This document shows, one piece after another, positions 7,133-16,172 of a stretch of 64,000 nt of DNA. Each line of letters opens with the position of its first letter. Position 1 is the stretch's first letter. The DNA comes from Paucidesulfovibrio sp036541255. Lineage in GTDB: Bacteria > Desulfobacterota > Desulfovibrionia > Desulfovibrionales > Desulfovibrionaceae. The DNA lies in the NCBI GenBank assembly GCA_036541255.1, contig JAZHDD010000042.1, positions 1 to 64,000 of the forward strand, in the 5' to 3' direction. The translations under genes and the position numbers were made by a program. Below the pieces are notes generated by a model. The model saw only the letters and a list, made by a program, of their open reading frames with translations, was not told the DNA's origin and searched no databases.

Positions 7133-9529
7133 ATGCTTGTCAGTCTGCAATGGTTGCGCGAATTCACGCCGTATGAAGGTCAGGCCCAGGCTCTGGGCGA
7201 CCGTCTCACCATGCTCGGCCTGGAGCTGGAGGAGATAAAGGACCCCTTTGCCGAAATAGCCGAAGTGGTCATCGGCCATGTGGTGGAGTGCGGCAGGCAT
7301 CCCGAGGCGGACAAGCTTTCTGTTTGCCGCGTGGATGTGGGGGATGAGGTCTTGGATATTGTTTGCGGCGCGCCCAATGTGGGAAAGGGCCAGAAGGTGG
7401 CCGTGGCCAAGGTGGGGACGACCCTGCCCGGCGGCCTCAAACTGAAAAAGGCCAAGCTGCGTGGACAGCCTTCCAACGGCATGATCCTGTCCGAACGGGA
7501 AATGGAACTTTCCGACAATCACGAAGGCATTCTTGTGCTGCCGGATTCCATGGCGCCGGGCGAACGCCTGGTGGACGCCCTGGGACTGGAGCGCGAGGTC
7601 CTGGATATCGACATCACGCCCAACCGGGCCGACTGTCTCTCCCATCTGGGCATTGCACGCGAGGCTGCTCTGGCTTTCAAACTTCCTTTGGCCCTGCCCA
7701 AGCTGAAACTGGACGAGGGCGGCGAAGCGCACAGGCCTTATGCCAAGATCGTCATCGACGATGCCGAACTGTGCCCCATGTATTCCGCGCGCTATCTCCG
7801 CGGTGCCAAGATCGGGCCTTCTCCCGCCTGGATGCGCTATCGTTTGCATGCGGTCGGTGTGAGGGCCATCAGCAATCTGGTGGATGTGACCAACTATATT
7901 TTGATGGAGCTGGGCCAGCCCCTGCACGCCTTTGACTGGGATTTGCTGCGCGGAGACCAAGTGCGCATCGCCCCGGCCGAGGAGGGGGCCAAGCTTACGA
8001 CTCTGGACGGCCAGGAACGCACCCTGCTTGCCTCTGACCTGCTCATCTGGGATGGTGAGCGGCCCATTGCCCTGGCCGGCGTCATGGGTGGCCTGGATAC
8101 CGAGATCAATGCGGCTTCCACGAACGTGCTTTTGGAGGGCGCCGTGTTTCGTCCCGGCACCATCCGCAAGACAGCGCGCCGTTTGGCGCTCCATTCCGAA
8201 GCGTCGTACCGGTTCGAGCGCGGCGTGGATCAGGTGGGCACGCCCTATGCCACGGCCCGCGCAGCGCAGCTCATGGCCGAACTTTCCGGAGCGCAGGTCC
8301 TGCCGCATGTTTCCGTAGCCGAACCGCGTCCCTGGCAGAAACGCCGCCAGATTTTCCGCCGCGCCCGCCTCAATTCGCTCATCGGCATCGATTTCACCGC
8401 CGGCTTTTGCAGGCAGACCCTGGAAGGCATGGGCTGCGTGGTTGACGATGGCCGTGGCGAGGAATGGGTTGTTTCCAGTCCGTCGCATCGGTTGGACCTG
8501 GAGCGCGAAGTGGATCTTTTCGAGGAAATCGCTCGCGTGCACGGTTTGGACCGTATCCCCGAAGTGTTGCCGCGTATTTCCAAGGCGCCCGAAGCAAAAA
8601 TCACCCGCGAAACAGCGTACGGCTTCAACCGTCTGCTCAAGACCTGGGCGCGTGGAGCTGGATTGCGCGAAGCCGTTAATTACAGCTTTGTAGGACAGAG
8701 CGATCTGGACAAATTGGGGTTGCCAGTGGAAGGCCGGGTGGCTGTTGCCAATCCGCTTTCCGAAGACCAGAACGTGCTGCGAACGGCCCTTTCCGCCGGA
8801 CTGCTCACGAGCCTGCGCAACAATCTGGCCCAGGGCAACAATCGGCTGCGTTTGTTCGAAATCGCCAAAGTGTTCCATGTCGATCGTGATTCCGACACCG
8901 AAACCTGCGAACGCACCCGTTTGGGCGTGCTGCTGTATGGCAACCGATTCGCTGAGGAGTGGCCCTGGCCCCAGGGAGATGCCGACTATCTCGACGTGAA
9001 GGGACTTGTCGAACAACTGCTGGATCAGTTCAAGCTGGGCCAAGGCATATTCAGCCGTGCAACGTCGCATCCCTTCCTGGAGCCTTGCGTGGACGTGTCG
9101 GTCCAGGGGCGCCCTCTGGGCGTTTTGGGTATGGTCCGTCCGGACATGGCTGACGCTTTCCATGCGCGCAAAGAAGTCTGGATGGCCGAACTGGATGTGG
9201 ACTTGCTGCGCGAAATGATTACCGGTCATGTGGTGGCTTTTGCCCCACTGCCCAAGCTGCCGCCGGTCCGGCGCGACGTCACTTTCCGGGCACCGGTCAC
9301 GTTGGAGGCCGGACGCATCCTGGAGGCTATCGACGCGGACAAGCCCACATTGTTGGAGTCGGCAACCCTGGTGGCGGTGTACGCCCCTGAAAGTGACGCG
9401 GAACAACGCAACCTTTCCTTCCGCATGACCTATCGCCATGCGGAAAAGACCCTCAAGGACAAGGAAGTGGACAAGGTGCATACCCGCCTGGTTCAGAGCC
9501 TCATGGAAAAGTTGTCTGTGAAGATGTAG
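7133..9529 (+). CDS. pheT: Phenylalanyl-tRNA synthetase beta subunit
   Basis: Structural and editing beta chain of the PheRS heterotetramer. The 798 residues match full-length bacterial PheT: an N-terminal OB-fold tRNA-binding domain (about 40-150, with G-H-V-V-E-C and S-N-G-M-I-L-S-E), the B3/B4 editing domain, B5, and a C-terminal ferredoxin-fold anticodon-binding domain near 705-797 with P-P-V-R-R-D-V-T-F. It starts 21 bases after pheS and is the last gene of the translation operon, closed by a terminator at 9552-9584. Confidence 0.97.
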   Translation: MLVSLQWLREFTPYEGQAQALGDRLTMLGLELEEIKDPFAEIAEVVIGHVVECGRHPEADKLSVCRVDVGDEVLDIVCGAPNVGKGQKVAVAKVGTTLPGGLKLKKAKLRGQPSNGMILSEREMELSDNHEGILVLPDSMAPGERLVDALGLEREVLDIDITPNRADCLSHLGIAREAALAFKLPLALPKLKLDEGGEAHRPYAKIVIDDAELCPMYSARYLRGAKIGPSPAWMRYRLHAVGVRAISNLVDVTNYILMELGQPLHAFDWDLLRGDQVRIAPAEEGAKLTTLDGQERTLLASDLLIWDGERPIALAGVMGGLDTEINAASTNVLLEGAVFRPGTIRKTARRLALHSEASYRFERGVDQVGTPYATARAAQLMAELSGAQVLPHVSVAEPRPWQKRRQIFRRARLNSLIGIDFTAGFCRQTLEGMGCVVDDGRGEEWVVSSPSHRLDLEREVDLFEEIARVHGLDRIPEVLPRISKAPEAKITRETAYGFNRLLKTWARGAGLREAVNYSFVGQSDLDKLGLPVEGRVAVANPLSEDQNVLRTALSAGLLTSLRNNLAQGNNRLRLFEIAKVFHVDRDSDTETCERTRLGVLLYGNRFAEEWPWPQGDADYLDVKGLVEQLLDQFKLGQGIFSRATSHPFLEPCVDVSVQGRPLGVLGMVRPDMADAFHARKEVWMAELDVDLLREMITGHVVAFAPLPKLPPVRRDVTFRAPVTLEAGRILEAIDADKPTLLESATLVAVYAPESDAEQRNLSFRMTYRHAEKTLKDKEVDKVHTRLVQSLMEKLSVKM

Positions 9530-9551
9530 CTATTTTCTTTTGTTTGCATGG

Positions 9552-9584
9552 GGCCTGTGCAGGGAGACCTGTGCAGGCCTTTTT
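9552..9584 (+). terminator. Rho-independent terminator of the thrS-pheT operon
   Basis: An 11-bp stem (9552-9562 with 9569-9579, including two G:U wobble pairs) with a six-base loop is followed directly by five T residues. It lies 23 bases after the pheT stop. Confidence 0.85.
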
Positions 9585-9733
9585 AAATTAAAGTCTTTTT
9601 ATTCCAAACTACTATCGATCGCTATTTTTAATCAGGCGGTGCTTTGCTACAGATACTGTGGGCCGCAGGGCTTGCTGAGAGACCTCATTTCGCTCCATGG
9701 TATCGCCTCTTTCCCAAGGGCGTTGTCTCTGAT

Positions 9734-10087
9734 ATGGACAAAGCCATGAGTGAACTCGGTCAATTCAAGCGCTACAGGATAGGCAAGGCCGCCAAAATCC
9801 TGGACGTGAAGACCTCGGTACTTCGGTTCTGGGAGAGCGAGTTCCCCCAGCTGGATCCCGTGCGCACGGAATCGGGACAGCGCCTCTATACTGCGGAGCA
9901 CATGGAGCTGCTCAAACGTATCAAACAGCTGCTGTATAACGAAGGTCTGACCATCGAAGGGGCGCGCAAGCGTTTAGAGGAGGGCGAAGAAACGTCTTCC
10001 CCCTCGGTCTCGGATTCTTCGGATCGTTTTTTCTTGCGTGAGGTGGCGTCGGAATTGCGCGCCATTCTCGGCCTTTTCAAAGCGTAG
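9734..10087 (+). CDS. MerR-family transcriptional regulator
   Basis: A small DNA-binding protein of 117 residues. The winged helix-turn-helix is near residues 10-75: Y-R-I-G-K-A-A-K-I-L-D-V, then L-R-F-W-E-S-E-F-P-Q-L and the R-x-Y-x-x-E-H-x-x-L-L-x-R-I wing. The C-terminal 40 residues are short and lack cysteines, so no metal site is apparent. MerR proteins bend promoters with long spacers. Two in-frame ATGs (9734 and 9746) are possible; TGGA seven bases before 9746 slightly favours the shorter form. Target genes are unknown; the same gene is often seen after pheT in this group, so the location carries little functional information. Confidence 0.85.
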   Translation: MDKAMSELGQFKRYRIGKAAKILDVKTSVLRFWESEFPQLDPVRTESGQRLYTAEHMELLKRIKQLLYNEGLTIEGARKRLEEGEETSSPSVSDSSDRFFLREVASELRAILGLFKA

Positions 10088-10183
10088 TCTCGTTGGTTGC
10101 GGACCGACACGGTTCGCCCGGATAATGGATGAACCGCTGCCGCTCATGAGCGTAATCGCGAAATTCCAATGCGGAGTTGATTC

Positions 10184-13120
10184 TTGAGAATAATCAAGCT
10201 GTTGTTCAAATTGGCTCTTGTTCTTGCCCTGCTCTGCGTCATCGCAGCGGTAGGAGTGATTCTGTTTCTCGATCCCAACGAATACCGCGACCGCATAGCG
10301 CAACTCGTCCAGGAACAGACCGGACGCGAGTTGGTTCTGGCCGGTCCGCTCAAGCTTTCCGTGTTTCCTTCCTTGGCTCTGGAGGCCGAGGACGTGACCC
10401 TGGGCAATGCGCAGGGATTTGGTGACGCTCCTATGGCGCAGGTGCGCCGCGCTTCCCTGGATATCCGTTTGCTCCCGTTGTTGCAGGGGAGGGTGCGCAT
10501 CGGTCATGTGGATATGGACGGACTGGAACTGCGCCTGATGCGAGATGCCCAGGGCCGCACCAACTGGGAGGATTTGGATCAACCTGCCACGGAAGGTTCG
10601 CCCGCTACGGAACGCCCCGGCAATGAAACGCCTGGCCGCGAATCCTCTGCCGCCTATGATTTTGCGTTGCAGGGTGTATCCGCCACGAATGTGCATCTGG
10701 TCTGGGACGACCGCTCCGCCGACACGCATTACGAGTTGAACGATGCGCAACTGCGCATGGGGGCGGTCCGTCTGGGCGCACCCGTGACATTGGAGCTGTC
10801 TTTCGGATTCACCTCGGACAAGCCGCAGGTGGCGGCCACGCTGCGACTGGCCGGAGACCTGGGGTATGACATTTCTTCGCAGCAATACGCCATGCCCCGC
10901 CTGGATCTGCATGTGCAGGCTCAGGGCAAGGGGTTGCCTGGTGGACAAGTGGAATTCGGTCTTGCCGCGGACAATGTGCTCTTGGATCTGGATAGGCAAA
11001 CTTTGGGTATTTCCGGGTTCACGTTGCGTGGACATGGGGCTGAAGCCAATGGTTCATTGACGGTCCGCGATCTGCTCAAGGCCCCTTCGGCCGAAGGCGT
11101 GGTGGAATTGTCGCCGTGCGATTTGCGCGCCGTGTGTGGCTCTTTGGGCTTGAAGCTGCCGGAAACTGCCGATCCCAATGCGTTTACCTCCGTGGCCACC
11201 ACTGCCAAGTTCCGATATTCACCGGAATTGCTGGAGATTCCCTTCCTGGAATTGGATGCGGATGGCGATAAGGTGCGCGGGAGCTTGCGCATTGAAAATT
11301 TCAACGCGCCTGTTTATGCCGTTGACCTGGAAACCGCTGATTTGAATGTAGATCGGTACCTTGCTCCGACAGAAAAGGGCACGGACGTCGTGGAGCAGCC
11401 CTTCGCCGAGGCTGAAGTGCCTGTTGCAGGTGTGGGCCTGCAAGAGGGGCAGGGGCAAATCCAGGCCGCGGAGTTGGAACAGACACTGGAACCGTTGCGT
11501 CACCTGAATATGGATGTGGGTCTCCGGGCCGACAAGCTCAAGGCCGGGGGCTTGCGGTTTCAGGATGTGCAGGTGCGGTTGCGGGCCCGTAATGGCGTGT
11601 TGGCGCTGGAACCATTGCGCCTTGGGCTGAAACATGAGGACAGCAATTACGCGCTGGAGACGGGCAAGGCCTTTGGCGATTTGTACAAGATGGCCTTGCG
11701 TGTGGATTCGTTTCGCCTGACTGGACCGTCCGGAAATCTTTCGGGTCGGTTTTCAGGTACGAATCTGCTCGACGCTCCGGACGTGGAAGGCTCTCTGGCC
11801 ATGGAACGGCTCAATGTCCGCGAACTGGCCAACGTTCTGAAATTGACCTTGCCGGAAATGGCCGATCCCATGGCCCTCAGCGACGTGCAGGGGACGTTCG
11901 CCTTTGCGTATGCACCGCAGGGCATTGCCGTGCCCGATTTTGATCTGCGTTTGGACGGGGCCCCCATCAAGGGCTTTTTCCGGCGCAGCGCCGCGGAACC
12001 TGCGGCATATCGCTTTGCGCTCAAGGCCGGGCGGCTTGATCTGGATCGCTACCTGCCGCCGGTCAAGGAAGGCGCGTCTTCTGTCCCGTCCGTTCCGGAG
12101 CCTGGAGTGCAGGCAGGTGCGAAGCCCGGAGACAAAGGGGGAAAAAGCGAGGGGGAGCGTACCGATCTTCTTGCCGAAGCCCGCAAGCTGGATGCCCAGG
12201 GCACGGTTGACGTGGATGTGATCAAGTTTCGCAATGTCGAATTGAAGGGCATCCATGCTGAAACCCGCGCTGCCGGAGGAGTGGTGGATTTGGCTCCGCT
12301 CAGTTTCACCTATGGGGAAGGCGCGGTTGATTTGGCCTGGCGCTTCGATGCCCGCACCAAGACCGGGACCAATATGCTTGCGGCCAAGATTCGCAGTCTC
12401 AAGCTCGGCCCGCCGCTGCGTTCCTTTGCGGGTATCAAGGATTTCGAAGGGACATTGACCATGCGGACCCTGGAACCGTTGACCTGGCAGGGGCTGGACG
12501 TGGCCGGACTCAAGCGCAGCCTGTCGGGGCAGGCATCATTTGCCGTGCGTGACGGCGTGTATCCGGGGCTGGACATCTTCTCCATGATTGCGGTGGTGGA
12601 TCAGATCACTTCGGTGCTCGAAGGCAAGAAAGATGACCGTACCCGTTTTGGCGAGGCCACGGGTACTCTTGTGGCCAAGAATGGCGTGGTTCACTGCGAC
12701 AATCTTTGCGTCAAGGGGCCGGGATTGCGGGCCAGCGGCGAAGGCTTCGTGAATTTGTCCAGCGAGGAGATCGATTATCTTGTGCGCGCCATGGCCGTGC
12801 CCGATTCCCAGGGGCAGGGAGGGGCAGCTTGTGACGAATTCTATGGCGTGCCCATTCCCGTGCGTGTTTCCGGCACGTTCGACAAGCCCCGGTATTGGGT
12901 CAGCGGACCGGAATATGCGGCCAGCGTTGCGCGTGGCGTGGTCGGTCTGGTCAGTGGTGTCGTGGGCACGGGCACGGATGCCGTGGGCACGGTTGTACAA
13001 GGCGGAGCCGATGCGGCCGGCGGGGTGGTGCAGAAGAGCGCCGAGGCTGTCGGGGATGTGATCGAGAGCGGAGCCGAAGCCGTGGAGAAGTTCATCGACG
13101 AACTGGGCAAGCTGTTCTAG
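10184..13120 (+). CDS. AsmA-family inner-membrane protein
   Basis: A 978-residue envelope protein of the AsmA/TamB-like superfamily. It starts at a TTG (GGAG seven bases upstream) with one N-terminal membrane anchor at about residues 4-28, ending in F-L-D-P-N-E-Y-R, then the typical AsmA segment T-G-R-E-L-V-L-A-G-P-L-K-L-S-x-F-P. The rest is long beta-rich periplasmic sequence with a repeated leucine/aspartate pattern and a charged Ser/Pro/Gly linker near 635-665. The last 70 residues are rich in Gly, Val and Ala with a regular V-G-x-V pattern. AsmA proteins are thought to move phospholipids or affect outer-membrane assembly. It ends tail-to-tail with fliI, sharing stop-codon bases. Confidence 0.88.
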   Translation: MRIIKLLFKLALVLALLCVIAAVGVILFLDPNEYRDRIAQLVQEQTGRELVLAGPLKLSVFPSLALEAEDVTLGNAQGFGDAPMAQVRRASLDIRLLPLLQGRVRIGHVDMDGLELRLMRDAQGRTNWEDLDQPATEGSPATERPGNETPGRESSAAYDFALQGVSATNVHLVWDDRSADTHYELNDAQLRMGAVRLGAPVTLELSFGFTSDKPQVAATLRLAGDLGYDISSQQYAMPRLDLHVQAQGKGLPGGQVEFGLAADNVLLDLDRQTLGISGFTLRGHGAEANGSLTVRDLLKAPSAEGVVELSPCDLRAVCGSLGLKLPETADPNAFTSVATTAKFRYSPELLEIPFLELDADGDKVRGSLRIENFNAPVYAVDLETADLNVDRYLAPTEKGTDVVEQPFAEAEVPVAGVGLQEGQGQIQAAELEQTLEPLRHLNMDVGLRADKLKAGGLRFQDVQVRLRARNGVLALEPLRLGLKHEDSNYALETGKAFGDLYKMALRVDSFRLTGPSGNLSGRFSGTNLLDAPDVEGSLAMERLNVRELANVLKLTLPEMADPMALSDVQGTFAFAYAPQGIAVPDFDLRLDGAPIKGFFRRSAAEPAAYRFALKAGRLDLDRYLPPVKEGASSVPSVPEPGVQAGAKPGDKGGKSEGERTDLLAEARKLDAQGTVDVDVIKFRNVELKGIHAETRAAGGVVDLAPLSFTYGEGAVDLAWRFDARTKTGTNMLAAKIRSLKLGPPLRSFAGIKDFEGTLTMRTLEPLTWQGLDVAGLKRSLSGQASFAVRDGVYPGLDIFSMIAVVDQITSVLEGKKDDRTRFGEATGTLVAKNGVVHCDNLCVKGPGLRASGEGFVNLSSEEIDYLVRAMAVPDSQGQGGAACDEFYGVPIPVRVSGTFDKPRYWVSGPEYAASVARGVVGLVSGVVGTGTDAVGTVVQGGADAAGGVVQKSAEAVGDVIESGAEAVEKFIDELGKLF

Positions 13121-14439
13121 CTTGCGTTGTCTGCAAGCTCCGTAAGTTTGAGAAAACTCGTTTCCAGAGGTTCCTTTTCGTCAACCAACTGACGCAAATA
13201 GGAATTGATCGGTTTGCGCATGGCAATGGCTTTGTCGATGTCCGGATTTGAGCCTTTCTGATAAGCACCGATATTGACCATGTCCTCCACTCTTTGAAAT
13301 GTGGCCATGTGGCGGAGGATGGCGCGTCCGGCCTCTTGAACCTGTTCCGGGGTAACATCGGAACGGAGTCGGCTGATGCTCTTGAGCACGTCGATGGATG
13401 GGTAGTGCCCCTGGTCGGCGAGGTCGCGGGTGAGCACGATATGTCCGTCCAGAATGGCGCGGGTGGCGTCGGCAATGGGTTCGGTAAAATCGTCGCCGTC
13501 CACGAGCACGGTATAGATGCCGGTGATGGAACCTTTGGAATTCTTGCCCGCCCGTTCCAGAAGCTGGGGCAGATGCGCAAAGACCGAAGGCGTGTACCCG
13601 CCGCGCGTGGGAGGTTCTCCCGCAGCCAGTCCCACCTCGCGTCCGGCCATGCAGAAGCGCGTCACGGAATCCATCATCAGCAGAACATCCTTGCCCTGGT
13701 CGCGGAACCATTCCGCGATTGCCGTGGCCGCATAGGCGGCACGCATGCGGATCAGGGAACTTTTATCCGAAGTGGCCACCACGAGCACGCTGCGTTTGAG
13801 ACCTTCCGGACCCAGGTCGCGCTCCATGAATTCCACCACTTCTCTGCCACGTTCGCCCACCAGCGCGATGACGTTCACGTCCGCCTTGGTGGTCCGGGCC
13901 ATCATGCCCATGAGTGTGGATTTGCCCACGCCCGAGCCGGCCATGATGCCCACGCGCTGGCCTTTGCCCAGGGTCAGGAGTCCGTTGATGGCGCGGACGC
14001 CCACATCCAGAGGTTCGGTGATGCGGGGACGGTCCAGGGGGTTGGGAGGCTCGTTGTAAAGCGGTACGTAGTCTTCGGGCGCGAATGCGCCGTTGTTGTC
14101 CAGGGGCGCGCCAAAGGCGTCCACGGCACGTCCGAGCATGGACTGGGCCACAGGAACCAGGGGCGGGGTCGCCGAGTTGCGGATCAGGCTGCCGGGTTGG
14201 ATGCCGCGCATGTCGCCGTAGGGCATGAACAGGCAGGACTGGTCGCGGAATCCCACCACCTCGGCGGCCACGCTTTTTCCGGAAACGCCTTGGGGCAGCA
14301 GGTGGCAGACCGAGCCGAGCGGGGCGCGGATGCCCTGGCCTTCGGCGATCAGACCGACGACTTTGGTCACCTTGCCGTAGGATCGGCAGGGGTCGATTTC
14401 CTTGATGAGCTGAGCGGCCTCGCGCGGGTCAAGCGCCAT
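13117..14439 (-). CDS. fliI: Flagellum-specific ATP synthase FliI
   Basis: The ATPase of the flagellar type III export apparatus, related to F1-ATPase beta. The 440 residues include the Walker A motif G-S-G-V-G-K-S-T-L near 168, the Walker B region L-L-M-M-D-S near 252, and the G-E-R-G-R-E-V segment typical of the family. It works at the cytoplasmic face with its regulator FliH. The start overlaps the end of fliH by 11 bases. It is the last gene of the flgB-fliI operon and runs tail-to-tail into the AsmA-like gene with no room for a terminator. Confidence 0.97.
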   Translation of the reverse strand: MALDPREAAQLIKEIDPCRSYGKVTKVVGLIAEGQGIRAPLGSVCHLLPQGVSGKSVAAEVVGFRDQSCLFMPYGDMRGIQPGSLIRNSATPPLVPVAQSMLGRAVDAFGAPLDNNGAFAPEDYVPLYNEPPNPLDRPRITEPLDVGVRAINGLLTLGKGQRVGIMAGSGVGKSTLMGMMARTTKADVNVIALVGERGREVVEFMERDLGPEGLKRSVLVVATSDKSSLIRMRAAYAATAIAEWFRDQGKDVLLMMDSVTRFCMAGREVGLAAGEPPTRGGYTPSVFAHLPQLLERAGKNSKGSITGIYTVLVDGDDFTEPIADATRAILDGHIVLTRDLADQGHYPSIDVLKSISRLRSDVTPEQVQEAGRAILRHMATFQRVEDMVNIGAYQKGSNPDIDKAIAMRKPINSYLRQLVDEKEPLETSFLKLTELADNAS

Positions 14440-15187
14440 CGCCGCCCTCGGATTTCTTCTCGCCCAGGCGGCGCAGGGTGAGCTGATCGAGGATTTCCCG
14501 GACGCCTTCCCAGCGTCCGTCCACGCCGTTTTCCACCTTGGCGTTCACCGCTTCCAGCACGACGCCGGCGCTGATGCGCGGATCAGGCTTGATCAACCAC
14601 TTGTCCAATTTGGGATTGGTGGTTTGGGCCTTTTTCAATAATTCTTCCAGCACCGGGGCGTCTTCGGCGGCGCAACGCACGGTCAGGAAACGGTCCGATT
14701 CGAGCCGGTCCAGCGCTTCCTCCAGGAGTTGCTCCAGGATTTCCGCACGGCGTTCATCTATTTCTACGGCCACGATTTTTTCCACGGCCACGTGGATCAG
14801 TTGGAGCATGTCGGCGCGGCGCACGGCCCAGACTTCTTCGGTCTGGGCGCGGATGGTCTCCAGCACCTGGGAAAGTCCCAGGGCGGTCTCTTCCAATTGT
14901 GCGCGGAGCATTTCGTCGCCCTGGGCGATGCCTTGGGCAAATCCTTCTTGGCGGGCGCGTTCGTGGATGTCCTCGGCTTCGCGCATGGCCTTGGCGATGA
15001 TGTCCTTGGCCATGACCTGGGCCTTGCCGCGTACGCGGGAGATGAACTCCTCGTCCATGGCGCCGTCCCAGGTGAGTTTTTTCTTGCCCTCCAGCTCCTG
15101 GATGGACATCTGGTCCGGACCCGGCGTGTCCACGCCGAGGAAGACCCGTCCCGTGTGCCGTTGCGGAGTCGCGCTAGATGAAGACAT
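14429..15187 (-). CDS. fliH: Flagellar assembly protein FliH
   Basis: Regulator of FliI that brings the ATPase to the export gate. The 252-residue protein has a long helical, charged middle (about 55-150) rich in Glu, Ala and Arg and a compact C-terminal domain, as FliH and the type III secretion homologue SctL do. Sequence conservation in this family is weak, and the call rests on the helical pattern plus the position between fliG and fliI. It overlaps fliG by 14 bases and fliI by 11 bases, pointing to translational coupling. Confidence 0.9.
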   Translation of the reverse strand: MSSSSATPQRHTGRVFLGVDTPGPDQMSIQELEGKKKLTWDGAMDEEFISRVRGKAQVMAKDIIAKAMREAEDIHERARQEGFAQGIAQGDEMLRAQLEETALGLSQVLETIRAQTEEVWAVRRADMLQLIHVAVEKIVAVEIDERRAEILEQLLEEALDRLESDRFLTVRCAAEDAPVLEELLKKAQTTNPKLDKWLIKPDPRISAGVVLEAVNAKVENGVDGRWEGVREILDQLTLRRLGEKKSEGGDGA

Positions 15188-16172
15188 CGCTGCCGCCTCT
15201 GCTGATGGCTATCTTGCCCTCGTCCTCCAGTCGGCGGACGGTCTTGACGATATTTTGCTGCGCTCCTTCCACGTCCGAGAGCTTGACCGGGCCCATGATT
15301 TCCAGGTCTTCCTTGATCATGGCGCCGGCGCGCTCCGAGAGGTTGGACAGGAACTTTTCCTTGAGTTCGTCGCTCGCACCCTTGAGCGCCATGGTCAGGT
15401 CCTCGTTGGAGACCTCCTTGAGCAGTTCGCGGATGCTGCGGTCGTCGATGGTCTTGATGTCCTCGAACACGAACATGAGGTTGCGGATGTCCTCGGCCAT
15501 TTGCGTGGACTCTTCCTCGATCTCGGCCAGGACTTCTTCCTCGGTCTCGCGGTTGACCGCGTTGAGGATTTCGGCCACTGCGGCAACGCCGCCGACCTTC
15601 TTGCCTTCCTTGCCGCCGATGGCGATAAGCTGGCTTTGCAGCACCTTGTCCACTTCCATGAGCATCTCCTCGGCCACGGCTTCCAGCTTGGCCAGACGCA
15701 TGAGCACTTCGGCCCGTACGCCCGAGGGCAGGTTCTGGATAAGTTCCGCGGCCTGGTCTGGATGCAGATGTCCCATGATCAGGGCCAGGGTCTGCGGATG
15801 TTCGTTGCGCAGGATCTGGGCCAGGATCTTCGGGCTGACGTTCTCCAGCTCCTGGAACGGGGTCGGGCCCGTGGCGATGTCCAGGCTGTCGAGGATATAC
15901 TTGGCGGTTTCGCTGTCCAGGGTCTTGGTCAGCAGGCGCTTGACCTGGTCCGGGCCGCCGATAAGCATCTCGGCGCCGTAGGCGAGCTGGTCGTTGAACT
16001 CCTTGAGCACGTCCAGCACGTCCTCCTTGGGCACGGATTCGGTATCGAGCATGGCCTTGGAGATGGCGGCGATTTCCGCGCGCTCAAGGCGTTTGAACGT
16101 CTCGGCAGTGAACTTCTCGCCCAGTGCCAGAAGCACGATGGCGGTCTTCTGCTGCCCGGTATACGTGGCCAT
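15174..16172 (-). CDS. fliG: Flagellar motor switch protein FliG
   Basis: Rotor protein of the C-ring that transmits torque from the stator and sets rotation direction. The 332 residues fit FliG: N-terminal FliF-binding part with Q-Q-K-T-A-I-V-L-L-A-L-G-E, a middle domain with the E-H-P-Q-T-L-A-L-I-M motif near 128-137, and a C-terminal domain with the charged helix D-D-R-S-I-R-E-L-L-K-E-V near 247-258. The start codon abuts the fliF stop, and AGGAGG lies inside the end of fliF. Confidence 0.97.
   Translation of the reverse strand: MATYTGQQKTAIVLLALGEKFTAETFKRLERAEIAAISKAMLDTESVPKEDVLDVLKEFNDQLAYGAEMLIGGPDQVKRLLTKTLDSETAKYILDSLDIATGPTPFQELENVSPKILAQILRNEHPQTLALIMGHLHPDQAAELIQNLPSGVRAEVLMRLAKLEAVAEEMLMEVDKVLQSQLIAIGGKEGKKVGGVAAVAEILNAVNRETEEEVLAEIEEESTQMAEDIRNLMFVFEDIKTIDDRSIRELLKEVSNEDLTMALKGASDELKEKFLSNLSERAGAMIKEDLEIMGPVKLSDVEGAQQNIVKTVRRLEDEGKIAISRGGSDVFI

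Noticed and set aside
6836..9481. Long open frame of 881 codons opposite pheT and the end of pheS
   Set aside because: It covers conserved pheT codons on the other strand and has no ribosome site or recognisable domain.
9585..9733. tRNA or small RNA gene in the gap between pheT and the MerR gene
   Set aside because: No cloverleaf, no conserved T-loop sequence and no hairpin beyond the pheT terminator was found.
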